Assembly (NCBI RefSeq): GCF_012295525.1 | Contig: NZ_CP051167.1 | Location: 3,579,501 to 3,643,500, forward strand | Length of the DNA stretch: 64,000 bases | From: Oxynema aestuarii AP17 | Lineage (GTDB): Bacteria; Cyanobacteriota; Cyanobacteriia; Cyanobacteriales; Laspinemataceae | Direction of reading: 5' to 3' | In this document: positions 45,401-52,661 of the stretch, one piece after another | Layout: each line of letters opens with the position of its first letter | How positions within the stretch are numbered: position 1 is the stretch's first letter | The notes under the pieces: generated by a model | What the model was told of the DNA's origin: nothing | Seen by the model: the letters and a program-made list of their open reading frames with translations, nothing else | The model's database searches: none | Made by a program: the position numbers and the translations under genes

Positions 45401-45696
45401 GCCCGTTGCAAGGCATCGAACTCCTCCCCCTGCATCGGCGGTTCTGCGTCCACCCGAGGCAAGGCGGTGGGTTCCAACAAGCTGGCATTGAGTTCCCGTT
45501 CCCAGATGACTTTATCTTCGCGATTGCCATCCATATCGGTATATTCCAACCCCACCAGATGCAATCGTCCGGCGATCCCCCCATCAAACGGTTCCACCGA
45601 CACCACCAACGCCCGCCGGTTGCGAACCGTTGCCAACATTCCCACACGAGGGATCTGAGTGTCTGAGTGACGGGGTGAGGGTTTACTGGCAATCAT
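42424..45696 (-). CDS. drmD: DrmD-like SNF2-family helicase
   Basis: 1090 residues. SNF2/SF2 motifs in order: Walker A LLADDVGLGKTVEAGL (about 130), ILCPAALRKQW, DEAH in LIVDEAHNLMP, FLTATPHNG, then lobe 2 with VVFTEYKTTLDYL, LVATDAASEGLNLQ and QRNGRLDRHGQ. A long coiled coil (KKRFESRIKEVERAMKETT, continuing to about 1050) lies near the C-terminus. This layout and the overlapping methyltransferase gene match DrmD of class 1 DISARM, which pairs with DrmMI. It is the first gene of the leftward unit; a strong terminator and a MITE lie upstream. Confidence 0.85.
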   Translation of the reverse strand: MIASKPSPRHSDTQIPRVGMLATVRNRRALVVSVEPFDGGIAGRLHLVGLEYTDMDGNREDKVIWERELNASLLEPTALPRVDAEPPMQGEEFDALQRAARWTALSPFLNSDRREPLEPLPFSAPLFGAVQVEDFQLVPLYKALRMPRISLLLADDVGLGKTVEAGLILTELLLRRRIRRVLILCPAALRKQWQQEMKAKFSLSFDVVDRAETHAIQKRLGLDANPWRTYPRIITSYHYLRQPDVLEQFRTTLRQPEGSANLPWDLLIVDEAHNLMPANFGDDSDLSKMLRFISPWFEHKLFLTATPHNGHTRCFSGLLEQLDPVRFMQTGEMDAAQQQRIEEVVIRRLKREINQLDENRGEMPRFCQRIPQPVPLFFGKAERQLGRAFSEFRTAVKAAIADSKKTDRLAGSFAVEVLNKRLLSCPYTFAQSWVRFQEGIAGVDEAEVSQVQAAKRAIAEDIDDDLETEGRIQYAAKTTGAWLKPLVPDLTAEIAALDSALQALGLVEGGQLADPVEDERFSRLLTAIKQYLRNGKEWIPEERLVVFTEYKTTLDYLDRRLKAEFPGEPEAIRVLYGGMSDRDRDGIKQAFNDPADPIRILVATDAASEGLNLQETAHLILHYDIPWNPARLDQRNGRLDRHGQARDVIVFHFTSDDDADLKFLAHVVQKVNTIREELGSMGEVFDAAFQRRFIDFEDSDRVVRGLDEAVEKQRGRATVPRSPHTDTGSDCAIALQEFEKELDLTPETLKSTLEIAMGLGVGLPRFEGPDTEGKLRLQVPIPPKWEPLVDDYLRLETNGDRGALPAIVFDPSHFIQYRNNRPVFRAAKDTALLHLGHPIFYHALALFARARFPGGIDNLPVSRWTVRYGEVPDNADALLLLTVEELAVNELRESFHHWVRTLRFPIVGEELGEQLSHVAPVVKDYRDRLPDEAAIETAQELWDAIAFDLREKVQQIAQQLTEQLHPILKTQKAAGLEEAKKRFESRIKEVERAMKETTLQKLEKERERLLAEMERNPYLFPDLQREQAEKLQNLEDELKRRRHQYQGLLDFLKKEQNRTVKHLIPKRHTLRGTAQVFPVTVEIRLPEVSR

Positions 45697-45853
45697 GAGC
45701 AGAAATTTTATAACGGTGACTGTAAGCAGCGATCCCTTTAATTTTAGGACATTAGAAAAATCATCTCACTCACAGCCTTTCTTTTTCTCACTCGAAAAGC
45801 CAATGTTTGCACGAGAGTTGCTCGGCGATCGTGCAAAATAAATCGTGGAAGAT

Positions 45854-45894
45854 AAAAAAGAAACCGCTAATTTACCTAAGCGGTTTCTTTTTTA
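45854..45894. terminator. Bidirectional terminator
   Basis: AAAAAAGAAACCGCT, a 10-nt loop, then AAGCGGTTTCTTTTTT: a 14-bp stem with A and T tracts on both sides, so it can act on either strand. It separates the defence island from the tRNA region. Confidence 0.8.
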
Positions 45895-45910
45895 ATTTAA
45901 AATGCATATC

Positions 45911-46042
45911 TAGCGCTTCTCAGATTAGTGAGCTAGATAGATAAGAAGGAATCCAGGGGTGCGAGCTTCTAGCTCGCTAATTTACCAGCGAGCTAGAAGC
46001 TCGCACTCCTCAAAAAAATTATCGCATCTTTGCGAGAATTGC
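45911..46042. mobile_element. MITE-like element, copy B (inverted)
   Basis: About 132 bp, starts TAGCGCTTCTCAG and ends in GCGAGAATTGCC. Inverted copy of the element at 34389-34523, with the same inner palindrome GCGAGCTAGAAGCTCGC plus an extra half (GCGAGCTTCTAGCTCGC) and the A-rich stretch. Non-coding. Confidence 0.75.
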
Positions 46043-46150
46043 CATGAAAAGTAAATCCGATCTCAATGTTCCCGTCACTTAGAGTCATTAAACGCTCAAA
46101 CCCGCATTCTGTCGAATAACGGGAAGGGACGCCCAACCCGCCAAAATCAA

Positions 46151-46189
46151 AACCGCCAGACCTTCAGAAGCTTGAAGGTTCGGCGGTTT
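46151..46189 (-). terminator. Terminator of tRNA-Phe
   Basis: Stem AACCGCC…ACCTTCA / TGAAGGT…GGCGGTT with small internal loop, followed on the reverse strand by TTTTGATTTT. It starts a few bases after the tRNA 3' end. Confidence 0.65.
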
Positions 46190-46196
46190 CAGGAGA

Positions 46197-46269
<73 letters not shown>

Positions 46270-46385
46270 GCGCTTTATTTTTGACGCTTAACTAACGTAG
46301 CAAATTTATTAGGGGTTGGCAACCCCTAAAGGAAAAATTTTTCTTGGGGTCGCCACCCAACGAGTACGCAGACGGGTTGAAAAGC

Positions 46386-46859
46386 TCAGATCGGGCGCAG
46401 GCGGGTAACTTTGAGGGTAAAGTTGCCCGTACCCCCTTCACCGAAAGCGCGGACGCGGACGATGTAATCTCCCCCTTGAGTAATCCGCGAAAATAATAGG
46501 GAGTTGGTGCTACCGTCGGGACCGTCGTCATTTTCGGCGATCGTCGTGCCGTCGGGGGCAATTAAGGCGACGATCGTATCGAAACTGTCGGAAAGGAGGT
46601 CGATCGCCACTTGATCCCCTTCTTGAAGGGTGACAATATAGTCGCGAGCAAAGCCGCCCTGACCTGTAGGAATATCCTGTTCTGAGAGGGTATCGCTGAT
46701 TTCATTGCTACCCGGCAGGCGGATTGGGTTATACATATTCTCGGCGCGTACGCCCGATGCACTCCCCGCGATCGCCACAACCGTAATCGGAAGCAAAACG
46801 ATGCGATGCCAGTCGATTCTGCAAGGCAGACGCTGCGCGAACGCAAAACGGTTAGTCAT
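46386..46859 (-). CDS. Secreted PPC-domain protein
   Basis: 157 residues from ATG 46857-46859 (MTNRFAFAQRLPCRIDWHRI). A basic N-terminus, a hydrophobic core (IVLLPITVVAIAGSASG) and a probable cleavage after VRA give a Sec signal peptide. The mature part is a pre-peptidase C-terminal (PPC) beta domain: YIVTLQEGDQVAIDLLSDSF, AENDDGPDGSTNSLLF, YIVRVRAFGEGGTGNFTLKV. Such stand-alone PPC proteins are common in the cyanobacterial periplasm; the role is unknown. Confidence 0.8.
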   Translation of the reverse strand: MTNRFAFAQRLPCRIDWHRIVLLPITVVAIAGSASGVRAENMYNPIRLPGSNEISDTLSEQDIPTGQGGFARDYIVTLQEGDQVAIDLLSDSFDTIVALIAPDGTTIAENDDGPDGSTNSLLFSRITQGGDYIVRVRAFGEGGTGNFTLKVTRLRPI

Positions 46860-47072
46860 GAAAAAAAGAACCAAACCCTAGAGATCTACATCAGCATACT
46901 GACATAACTTAAAGAGATCGGGGGAAGTAATGGAGAATTTTAGATTTTAGCTTTTAGAGTCGGGTTCAAGGGAGCGAGAGCGGCTCAAAGGATCGAAAAT
47001 CCCCGCGATCGAGACGGTCAATGTCATGTTAAGCCTAAAAAGGGCAACGCTTAAAAAAAGGGAGAATCCGTC

Positions 47073-49730
47073 GTGATCGAACTCAATTCGCGTTGGCATC
47101 GGACGATCGCCCTCGGTGCCATCTGGCTATTACAAAGCGGGTGCGATCGCCTCTGGTTTGCCCTCGATCGCTCCGTCCCGGATTGGGACAGGGCCGACTA
47201 CCTGACCGGAGCATTAAACTACGCCGACGCCTTAGAACACCCCCACTGGTTTTCCGGCGAATGGTGGACGAATCTCTGGTTGCTCTCCTCCAAAATTCCC
47301 CCGGGAACCTACCTCGCGACCGCCGTCATTCACCAAATTTTCGGAACCGGGAGCGATCGCGCGACCCTGGTCAATCTCCTCTTCAGCGCGATCTTACTCG
47401 CCAGTACCTACGGCTTGGGCCGGATCCTGTTCAACCCCAAAATTGGTCTGTGGGCCGCCGCCTTATGTACCCTGTTTCCCGCCTTTTACCGATCGCGCCT
47501 CGATTTTCTGCTCGATTATCCCTTAACTGCTACGGTCACCCTCGCCTTTTTTTGCCTGACCCTGTGGCGGTCTCGAACCCATTCCCCGAGGCTCCACACC
47601 AGACCCCCAAGCCGTTTCAAACTGCCCCCCACCCTCGAACCGTGGCTGTGGGCTGCCGCTTTCGGGATGGCGTCGGGTCTCGCCTTGATGGTCAAACAAA
47701 CGGCGTTGCTGTTTCTCTCGGTCCCCCTGTTGTGGGCGGCGATCGCCAGCTTCAAAGGGCGTAAATGGAGCCAATGCGGGCAACTCAGCCTCAGTGTGGC
47801 GATCGCCGCCCTCGTCATTTACCCCTGGTACCGCACCAACTGGCTGTTAATCCTCACTGGAAGCAAACGCGCCACCGTCGATGCGGCGATCGCCGAAGGG
47901 GATCCCTCCCTGACCAGTCTCGACGCCTGGACTTATTACGCCGAACAACTGCCGAATCACGTCTCTTGGTTGCTGGCGATCGTTGCCATTGTCGGCTTTC
48001 TCCTCTACTACCGACGCCGCCAAAAGGATCTCTCGCCGTCCCCGGTTCCCCATCCTTGGCGCTGGCTGGCGGTTTACCTCCTCGGCGCTTACTTCTTCGC
48101 TTCGGTCAATATCAATAAAGACTTTCGCTACGTCTTACCCTACTTACCCGCCGTGGCGATCGCCCTGGCGTATGGCTTGAGCTGCTGGCGGGGGAAATGG
48201 GCGCGTTCCGTGCGCTGGGGAACCCTCGGGATCGCCGTGCTGTTGGCGCTCAATCATCTATTTCCCTGGGGCTTTACCTTGCCCGGATCCGCACTGTTGG
48301 GCGATCGCGCCGACCGCCGCCCCTACACCGGACCGCCATGGCCCCATCCCGAGGCGATCGCCGAAATTATCAATACATCCCCCTATTTACAAACCACCGT
48401 GGGGGTGCTGCCCTCGACGCCGGAAATTAACCAGCATAACGTTAATTATTACGGGGCTTTGGCCGATTTCCAGGTGTACGGACGCCAGGTCGGAACGCGC
48501 TTGTCTCAGGTCGATCGCGACATGCGATCCCTCGATTGGTTCGTGACTAAAACGGGGGATCCCGGTTCGGTGCCCGAGGACGCCTACGGCGCGATCTCGG
48601 CGGCGATCGCCCAAAATCCGGACTTGATTTTACAACGAGAATGGACCTTACCCATTCCCGAAACGGCTGGGCAGCAGGATCCCAGCACCTTGCAACTGTA
48701 CCGCCGTCAACCGCCCGGGGTAGCGGTCGAACCGATCGCGGACAGGTCGCCGAGTCTTCCCGTGCGCCTCGATCGCGCGATCGTCCCTCCCGCCTCGCCT
48801 CCCGGGGTTCCCGTTCCCGTCACCTATTACTGGTCCGGTCCGTGGGAACCGTTGCAACGGGGACTGGCGATCGTTACCTGGGAAAATGACAACGGCGATC
48901 GCTGGCTGCACGATCGCGCGATCGCGGGCGGTCGCTTGTATTCGCAAATCGATACGTCCGTTCCGGTTCGCGTCGTCGATCGCACGGCGATGTTACCCCC
49001 CGCCGATTTACCTCCCGGGGTCTATCGCTTGCAAGTGACCTATCTCAATCGCGAAACGGGAGAAATTTACCCGATCGCCGCCCCAGAGGTGAGTCTGACG
49101 ATCGACGAGAATGCGACCCCCACTCCGGCGCCGGAATTAGACTGGGTCACCCAACTGCGATCGCTCTCCCAAGCGATGCCCCGAGGTCCCGACGCCCTCG
49201 GTCCGGTCTTTGAAGAGGTCGCCCGCATCAATCAGTACGATCCGGTGCAAGATTATCTCGCACAAGCGGCGCGATCGCTCGAATATCGCTTGCAAAGCCA
49301 ACCCGAACGCCTCGATTTTATCTATAATTTAACCTTGGCTCGGGTGTTGCAGCGCGACCCCCAAGGGGCGATCGCCGCCCTCAAACGGGCTACGGTACTC
49401 GACGCCCAAAACCCTTACGCTCACGCCTATCTCGCTTTCGTCTACCTCTACGACTGGCAACCGCGATCGGCACGAGAACCCCTCGATCGCGCCTTCGCCT
49501 TGGCTCCGGATTTGGAAGTCTTGCAACTGTTAAGTGCAGTGAGCTATTTGATGCAAGGCAATCTGTTCGGCGTGTGGAGCCAAGTTGAAGGGTTTCTTCC
49601 CGATCGCCTGAAAACGATTTTGGCGATCGCATTTGCCGCTTTTGTCGCCCTCTCGATCTCGGCGTTACTGTCGATTTTCGTCCTCCACCGTCGCCGTTTT
49701 GGCAGAAAACGCGGATCCAAATCGATGTAG
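47073..49730 (+). CDS. GT-C membrane glycosyltransferase (GT39-like) with C-terminal TPR region
   Basis: 885 residues, start GTG at 47073 behind GGAG. About ten transmembrane helices fill the first 420 residues. An Asp-rich first loop (PDWDRADYLTGALNYADAL) carries the acidic pair typical of dolichyl/undecaprenyl-phosphate sugar transferases (PMT/ArnT type). A periplasmic beta domain follows (about 470-690), then TPR-like helices (LARVLQRDPQGAIAALKRAT) and a last membrane helix. It probably moves a sugar from a lipid carrier to a protein or glycan at the outer face of the membrane. The acceptor is unknown. Confidence 0.8.
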   Translation: MIELNSRWHRTIALGAIWLLQSGCDRLWFALDRSVPDWDRADYLTGALNYADALEHPHWFSGEWWTNLWLLSSKIPPGTYLATAVIHQIFGTGSDRATLVNLLFSAILLASTYGLGRILFNPKIGLWAAALCTLFPAFYRSRLDFLLDYPLTATVTLAFFCLTLWRSRTHSPRLHTRPPSRFKLPPTLEPWLWAAAFGMASGLALMVKQTALLFLSVPLLWAAIASFKGRKWSQCGQLSLSVAIAALVIYPWYRTNWLLILTGSKRATVDAAIAEGDPSLTSLDAWTYYAEQLPNHVSWLLAIVAIVGFLLYYRRRQKDLSPSPVPHPWRWLAVYLLGAYFFASVNINKDFRYVLPYLPAVAIALAYGLSCWRGKWARSVRWGTLGIAVLLALNHLFPWGFTLPGSALLGDRADRRPYTGPPWPHPEAIAEIINTSPYLQTTVGVLPSTPEINQHNVNYYGALADFQVYGRQVGTRLSQVDRDMRSLDWFVTKTGDPGSVPEDAYGAISAAIAQNPDLILQREWTLPIPETAGQQDPSTLQLYRRQPPGVAVEPIADRSPSLPVRLDRAIVPPASPPGVPVPVTYYWSGPWEPLQRGLAIVTWENDNGDRWLHDRAIAGGRLYSQIDTSVPVRVVDRTAMLPPADLPPGVYRLQVTYLNRETGEIYPIAAPEVSLTIDENATPTPAPELDWVTQLRSLSQAMPRGPDALGPVFEEVARINQYDPVQDYLAQAARSLEYRLQSQPERLDFIYNLTLARVLQRDPQGAIAALKRATVLDAQNPYAHAYLAFVYLYDWQPRSAREPLDRAFALAPDLEVLQLLSAVSYLMQGNLFGVWSQVEGFLPDRLKTILAIAFAAFVALSISALLSIFVLHRRRFGRKRGSKSM

Positions 49731-49798
49731 TCGTTCCCCCACTGCGCGCCGTTCGCCCGTCCATCGGTTACAACGGAAAAGGGGGGTGCTCTATCTGA

Positions 49799-49866
49799 GG
49801 CGTTCGTGAAGCGACGCCGTTAGCGAAGCGACTCCGTAGGCGTAGCCGCCCCGAAGGGGCTAGGAG
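49799..49866. repeat. Dispersed cyanobacterial repeat (GCGAAGCGAC / GGCGTAGCCG type)
   Basis: Tandem short inverted motifs TTCGTGAAGCGAC, TTAGCGAAGCGAC, GTAGGCGTAGCC, CCCCGAAGGGG in the gap between two genes. This is the familiar intergenic repeat of filamentous cyanobacteria; nothing else is seen in 49731-49914. Confidence 0.6.
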
Positions 49867-49980
49867 TTAGGCGTCTCGGCGATCGCCAAGATACGGCAGA
49901 CCTTCGAGAGGATTGTGTCTACAACTACATCTACAACTGCATTTACAACTGCATCTATAACTGCTATAAAATCGCCCACT

Positions 49981-50733
49981 ATGTCTGATTTGATTTCCTT
50001 GGATACTCATTGTTTTCAACGGTTCGACGCCCTCGAAGGTGCAATTCGTCGCTTACCCACCCAGCCCTTGAAAAAAAATTCACCCACCGCATCGGGAGCT
50101 TATCTCGATCTGTGGGTCGATATGGTCAGTTTGGAAGATACGATCGCCATTTTTAAGCAGTTTATCGTCACCTCGGAACTGCACGGCTTAACTCGATTGC
50201 CCGATAAAATTTGGACGAAAATCGAGAAACAATTACGCAATATTCCGGCGCGCAAACTCAAAATCGATCCGCTTTATCCCTACAGTCAGTCGTCTACGGC
50301 GTTGGTGGAAGAGGATTATATCGAAATCGATAGCGCCCTGCAGTTGCTCGATCGCTGGAAGCCGAATTTATTGATGATGGAAAAACTAATTCTCGAATGT
50401 CTCTGTCAGACGATCGCACTTAAAGAAAATTGGTTGATAGACGCAGAAATCTCTTCTGGTTTTGCGAGAACTGCTTTGCCGCTCTTGGAAGGAAACCCGG
50501 AAGAAGTCGAGCGATCGCGACAAATTCGAGAACGGGCGATCGCCGCCCTCGATCGGTTAGATCCAGTGAAAAGTTTACCGGAAATTGCTAAAAACCACAT
50601 TCACAGTATCTTGCAACAATTTACTTCGGCATCCTGGTGGATTCACAATGAAAATTGGGCGATCCGTGCGATTTTGTTGCAGATGAATTATGCCCTCGAC
50701 GATCGCATTATGCGCGAATTCAGTCGGTTTTAG
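49981..50733 (+). CDS. Hypothetical helical protein
   Basis: 250 residues from ATG 49981 (MSDLISLDTHCFQRFDALEG). The frame runs back to a GTG at 49915, but the extra part is a Thr-rich repeat (TTTSTTAFTTASITA) from an ACAACTGCAT-like DNA repeat, so I prefer the later start. The protein is soluble, mostly helical, with no recognised domain. Confidence 0.55.
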   Translation: MSDLISLDTHCFQRFDALEGAIRRLPTQPLKKNSPTASGAYLDLWVDMVSLEDTIAIFKQFIVTSELHGLTRLPDKIWTKIEKQLRNIPARKLKIDPLYPYSQSSTALVEEDYIEIDSALQLLDRWKPNLLMMEKLILECLCQTIALKENWLIDAEISSGFARTALPLLEGNPEEVERSRQIRERAIAALDRLDPVKSLPEIAKNHIHSILQQFTSASWWIHNENWAIRAILLQMNYALDDRIMREFSRF

Positions 50734-51262
50734 TGACGTTCGAACATACAAGTTTTACGAAGCTTATAAAAAACCCGATCGACGGCAACGGCTACCCCTA
50801 TCCCCTCCCAATCGATCGGATTTTTTAACGTTCTTCACTCAGGGGGCGATCGCCGTTAACCGGAAGTTATCTGTTGCCAGCGATCGCAAAAACCTTTTGA
50901 CAGTAATTGACTGGTCTCAAATACAAAAAAAGTCCGTTGTCTCACCGGACAACGTTGGGTTCCCTGATGTTTACAGTTTCTGCACGTTTGCATGATTTCA
51001 AGGGTGTTATCGGAACACTGCCTTAAATTTTTTCCACCCCATACCTTAACAAACATGCATCCCTGCCCTGGTAAGATTTTGAGCAAATTCTATAAATTCA
51101 AAGATTTCTTTAGATTTGAACAATCGTTGACGGACTCGGGCCAATTCTGCGGGGGAGATCCTCCGCGAATGCGGTGGTTGGGGACGACAGGCGCACGTGT
51201 ATTTAATGTATATATAACACTCCGTGGCGGTAACGATCTCCGGATCGGGCGGCAATATTGCT
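50734..51262. other. Intergenic region between convergent genes
   Basis: 529 bp. It holds one hairpin terminator (listed separately). Short frames on both strands (up to 146 codons, mostly over the RNase H gene) have no protein-like features. Nothing else is recognised. Confidence 0.45.
50922..50954 (-). terminator. Rho-independent terminator, leftward
   Basis: On the reverse strand CGTTGTC, 6-nt loop, GACAACG, then GACTTTTTTTG. It would end leftward transcription coming from the RNase H-like gene about 310 bp away, or an unseen small RNA. Confidence 0.65.
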
Positions 51263-51688
51263 CTAGGACGCTTCCTGGCGATCGCGTTCGTACTCGTCGA
51301 TGGCGCGGTTGGCTTGAGCGTCCGCTTCGCGATTTTGTTCCCGGCGAATGTGTTCCGGCGGGTCGTATCCTTCAAAGCGACTCAGTAACATCATCACGCG
51401 ATCGTATAACGGTTTTAAAGCGGGATTTTTAACCCGATATTCGCCGCGAATTTGTCTGATCATCAGTTGGCTGTCCGCACGCAACTTGACCCGTTTGACT
51501 CCCATTTCTAGGGCTTTTTCTAAACCGAGAATGGCCCCTTGATATTCCGCTTGATTGTTGGTGGCGATGCCTAAATATTTGGCAAGTTCTTCTAAAACAT
51601 TCCCTTCCTCATCGACTAACACCGCGCCCGCGCCCGCCGGACCGGGGTTTTTTCGGGAAGCTCCATCGGAGTAAATGGTTACGTGCAT
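51263..51688 (-). CDS. RNase HI-family protein
   Basis: 141 residues from ATG 51686-51688 (MHVTIYSDGASRKNPGPAG). All acidic residues of the RNase H fold are visible: Asp in YSDGASRKNPG, Glu in NNQAEYQGAI, Asp in RADSQLMIRQI, Asp in REQNREADAQAN. It lacks the basic handle of E. coli RnhA, as in the short RNase HI-like proteins of cyanobacteria and actinobacteria. It should cleave RNA in RNA-DNA hybrids. The longer frame to 51778 adds an unrelated 30 residues. Confidence 0.9.
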   Translation of the reverse strand: MHVTIYSDGASRKNPGPAGAGAVLVDEEGNVLEELAKYLGIATNNQAEYQGAILGLEKALEMGVKRVKLRADSQLMIRQIRGEYRVKNPALKPLYDRVMMLLSRFEGYDPPEHIRREQNREADAQANRAIDEYERDRQEAS

Positions 51689-51960
51689 TTTAAGTTGATT
51701 CTCCACATTCAGAATTCGTATTGTAGCGCCAATCGATCGCCTGCGATCGTCGAGTCTAGTTAAAATAAAACCTGACAAAACGTTCGGTCCTCAAAATCGA
51801 GGGGCGGTCGGTTTCGATGGCAGTGCCATCCAAGCTTATCCTCTTTAGGGTTAAGAAGGGGTTAATCGAGTCAAAACCCCGATCGCCCCCGATCGCGATC
51901 GCGGCGATGTTATGGTAAAAAATCATGATTCGTCCACCTGATTTAACAACAACTTGCCCC

Positions 51961-52650
51961 ATGACGATCGCCGCCATTTTATTCGATTTAGACGGAACTT
52001 TAGCCAATACCGATCCGATTCATTTTCTAACTTGGCAAGAATTGCTGAAAACTTATGACTTAGAAATCGATCGAGAGTTTTATCAAAAACAGATGAGCGG
52101 ACGACTCAATCCGGCGATCGTCGCCGATTTACTCCCCCATCTTTCCCCCGAACAAGCGGCGCGGGTGGCTGACGAAAAAGAAGCGCAATTTCGGCAATTT
52201 GCGGCTCAATTGCAACCCATGCCCGGATTGACAGACTTACTCGCTTGGGCGGGAGATCGCGCCTTAAAGTGCGCCGTCGTCACCAACGCCCCCCGCGAAA
52301 ACGTTCGTTTCATGTTAGACATTTTGCACCTGAGCGATCGCTTTGCCCCGGTGACGATCGCCGAAGATCTCCCCGCCGGAAAACCGGATCCGCTTCCCTA
52401 TCAACAGACTTTGCAGCAGTTGGGTCTTTCCCCGCAAGAGGCGATCGCCTTTGAAGACTCCCCCTCGGGCATCCGTTCCGCCACCGCCGCCGGGATTTAT
52501 ACCATTGGCGTGGCCTCCACCCACGACCCCGAGACCTTGCGGGCGATCGGCGCTTCACAAACGATCGCCGACTTCACGGCCCCTCACTTGTGGGACGATC
52601 TCGAAGCGATCGCCCCAGATCCGAGGGAGAAGACGCGCAGCGTCTCCTAA
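51961..52650 (+). CDS. HAD-family phosphatase (beta-phosphoglucomutase-like)
   Basis: 229 residues from ATG 51961 (MTIAAILFDLDGTLANTDPI). Motif I is DLDGTLANTD with the Asp nucleophile, motif II is VVTNAPRENV, motif III Lys is in AGKPDPLPYQ, motif IV is FEDSPSGIRSA. The helical cap sits between motif I and II (subfamily I, PGMB/phosphoglycolate-like). Substrate not predictable from sequence alone. The frame extends upstream to 51925 but the core begins at this ATG. Confidence 0.88.
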   Translation: MTIAAILFDLDGTLANTDPIHFLTWQELLKTYDLEIDREFYQKQMSGRLNPAIVADLLPHLSPEQAARVADEKEAQFRQFAAQLQPMPGLTDLLAWAGDRALKCAVVTNAPRENVRFMLDILHLSDRFAPVTIAEDLPAGKPDPLPYQQTLQQLGLSPQEAIAFEDSPSGIRSATAAGIYTIGVASTHDPETLRAIGASQTIADFTAPHLWDDLEAIAPDPREKTRSVS

Positions 52651-52661
52651 CTCCCCCGCAT

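Noticed and set aside
47093-47764. 223-codon forward frame
   Set aside because: It is an alternate frame inside the glycosyltransferase gene, rich in Arg and Pro as expected for shadow frames in GC-rich DNA.
51046-51375. 109-codon reverse frame before the RNase H gene
   Set aside because: It overlaps the RNase H gene in another frame and reads as composition-biased noise.
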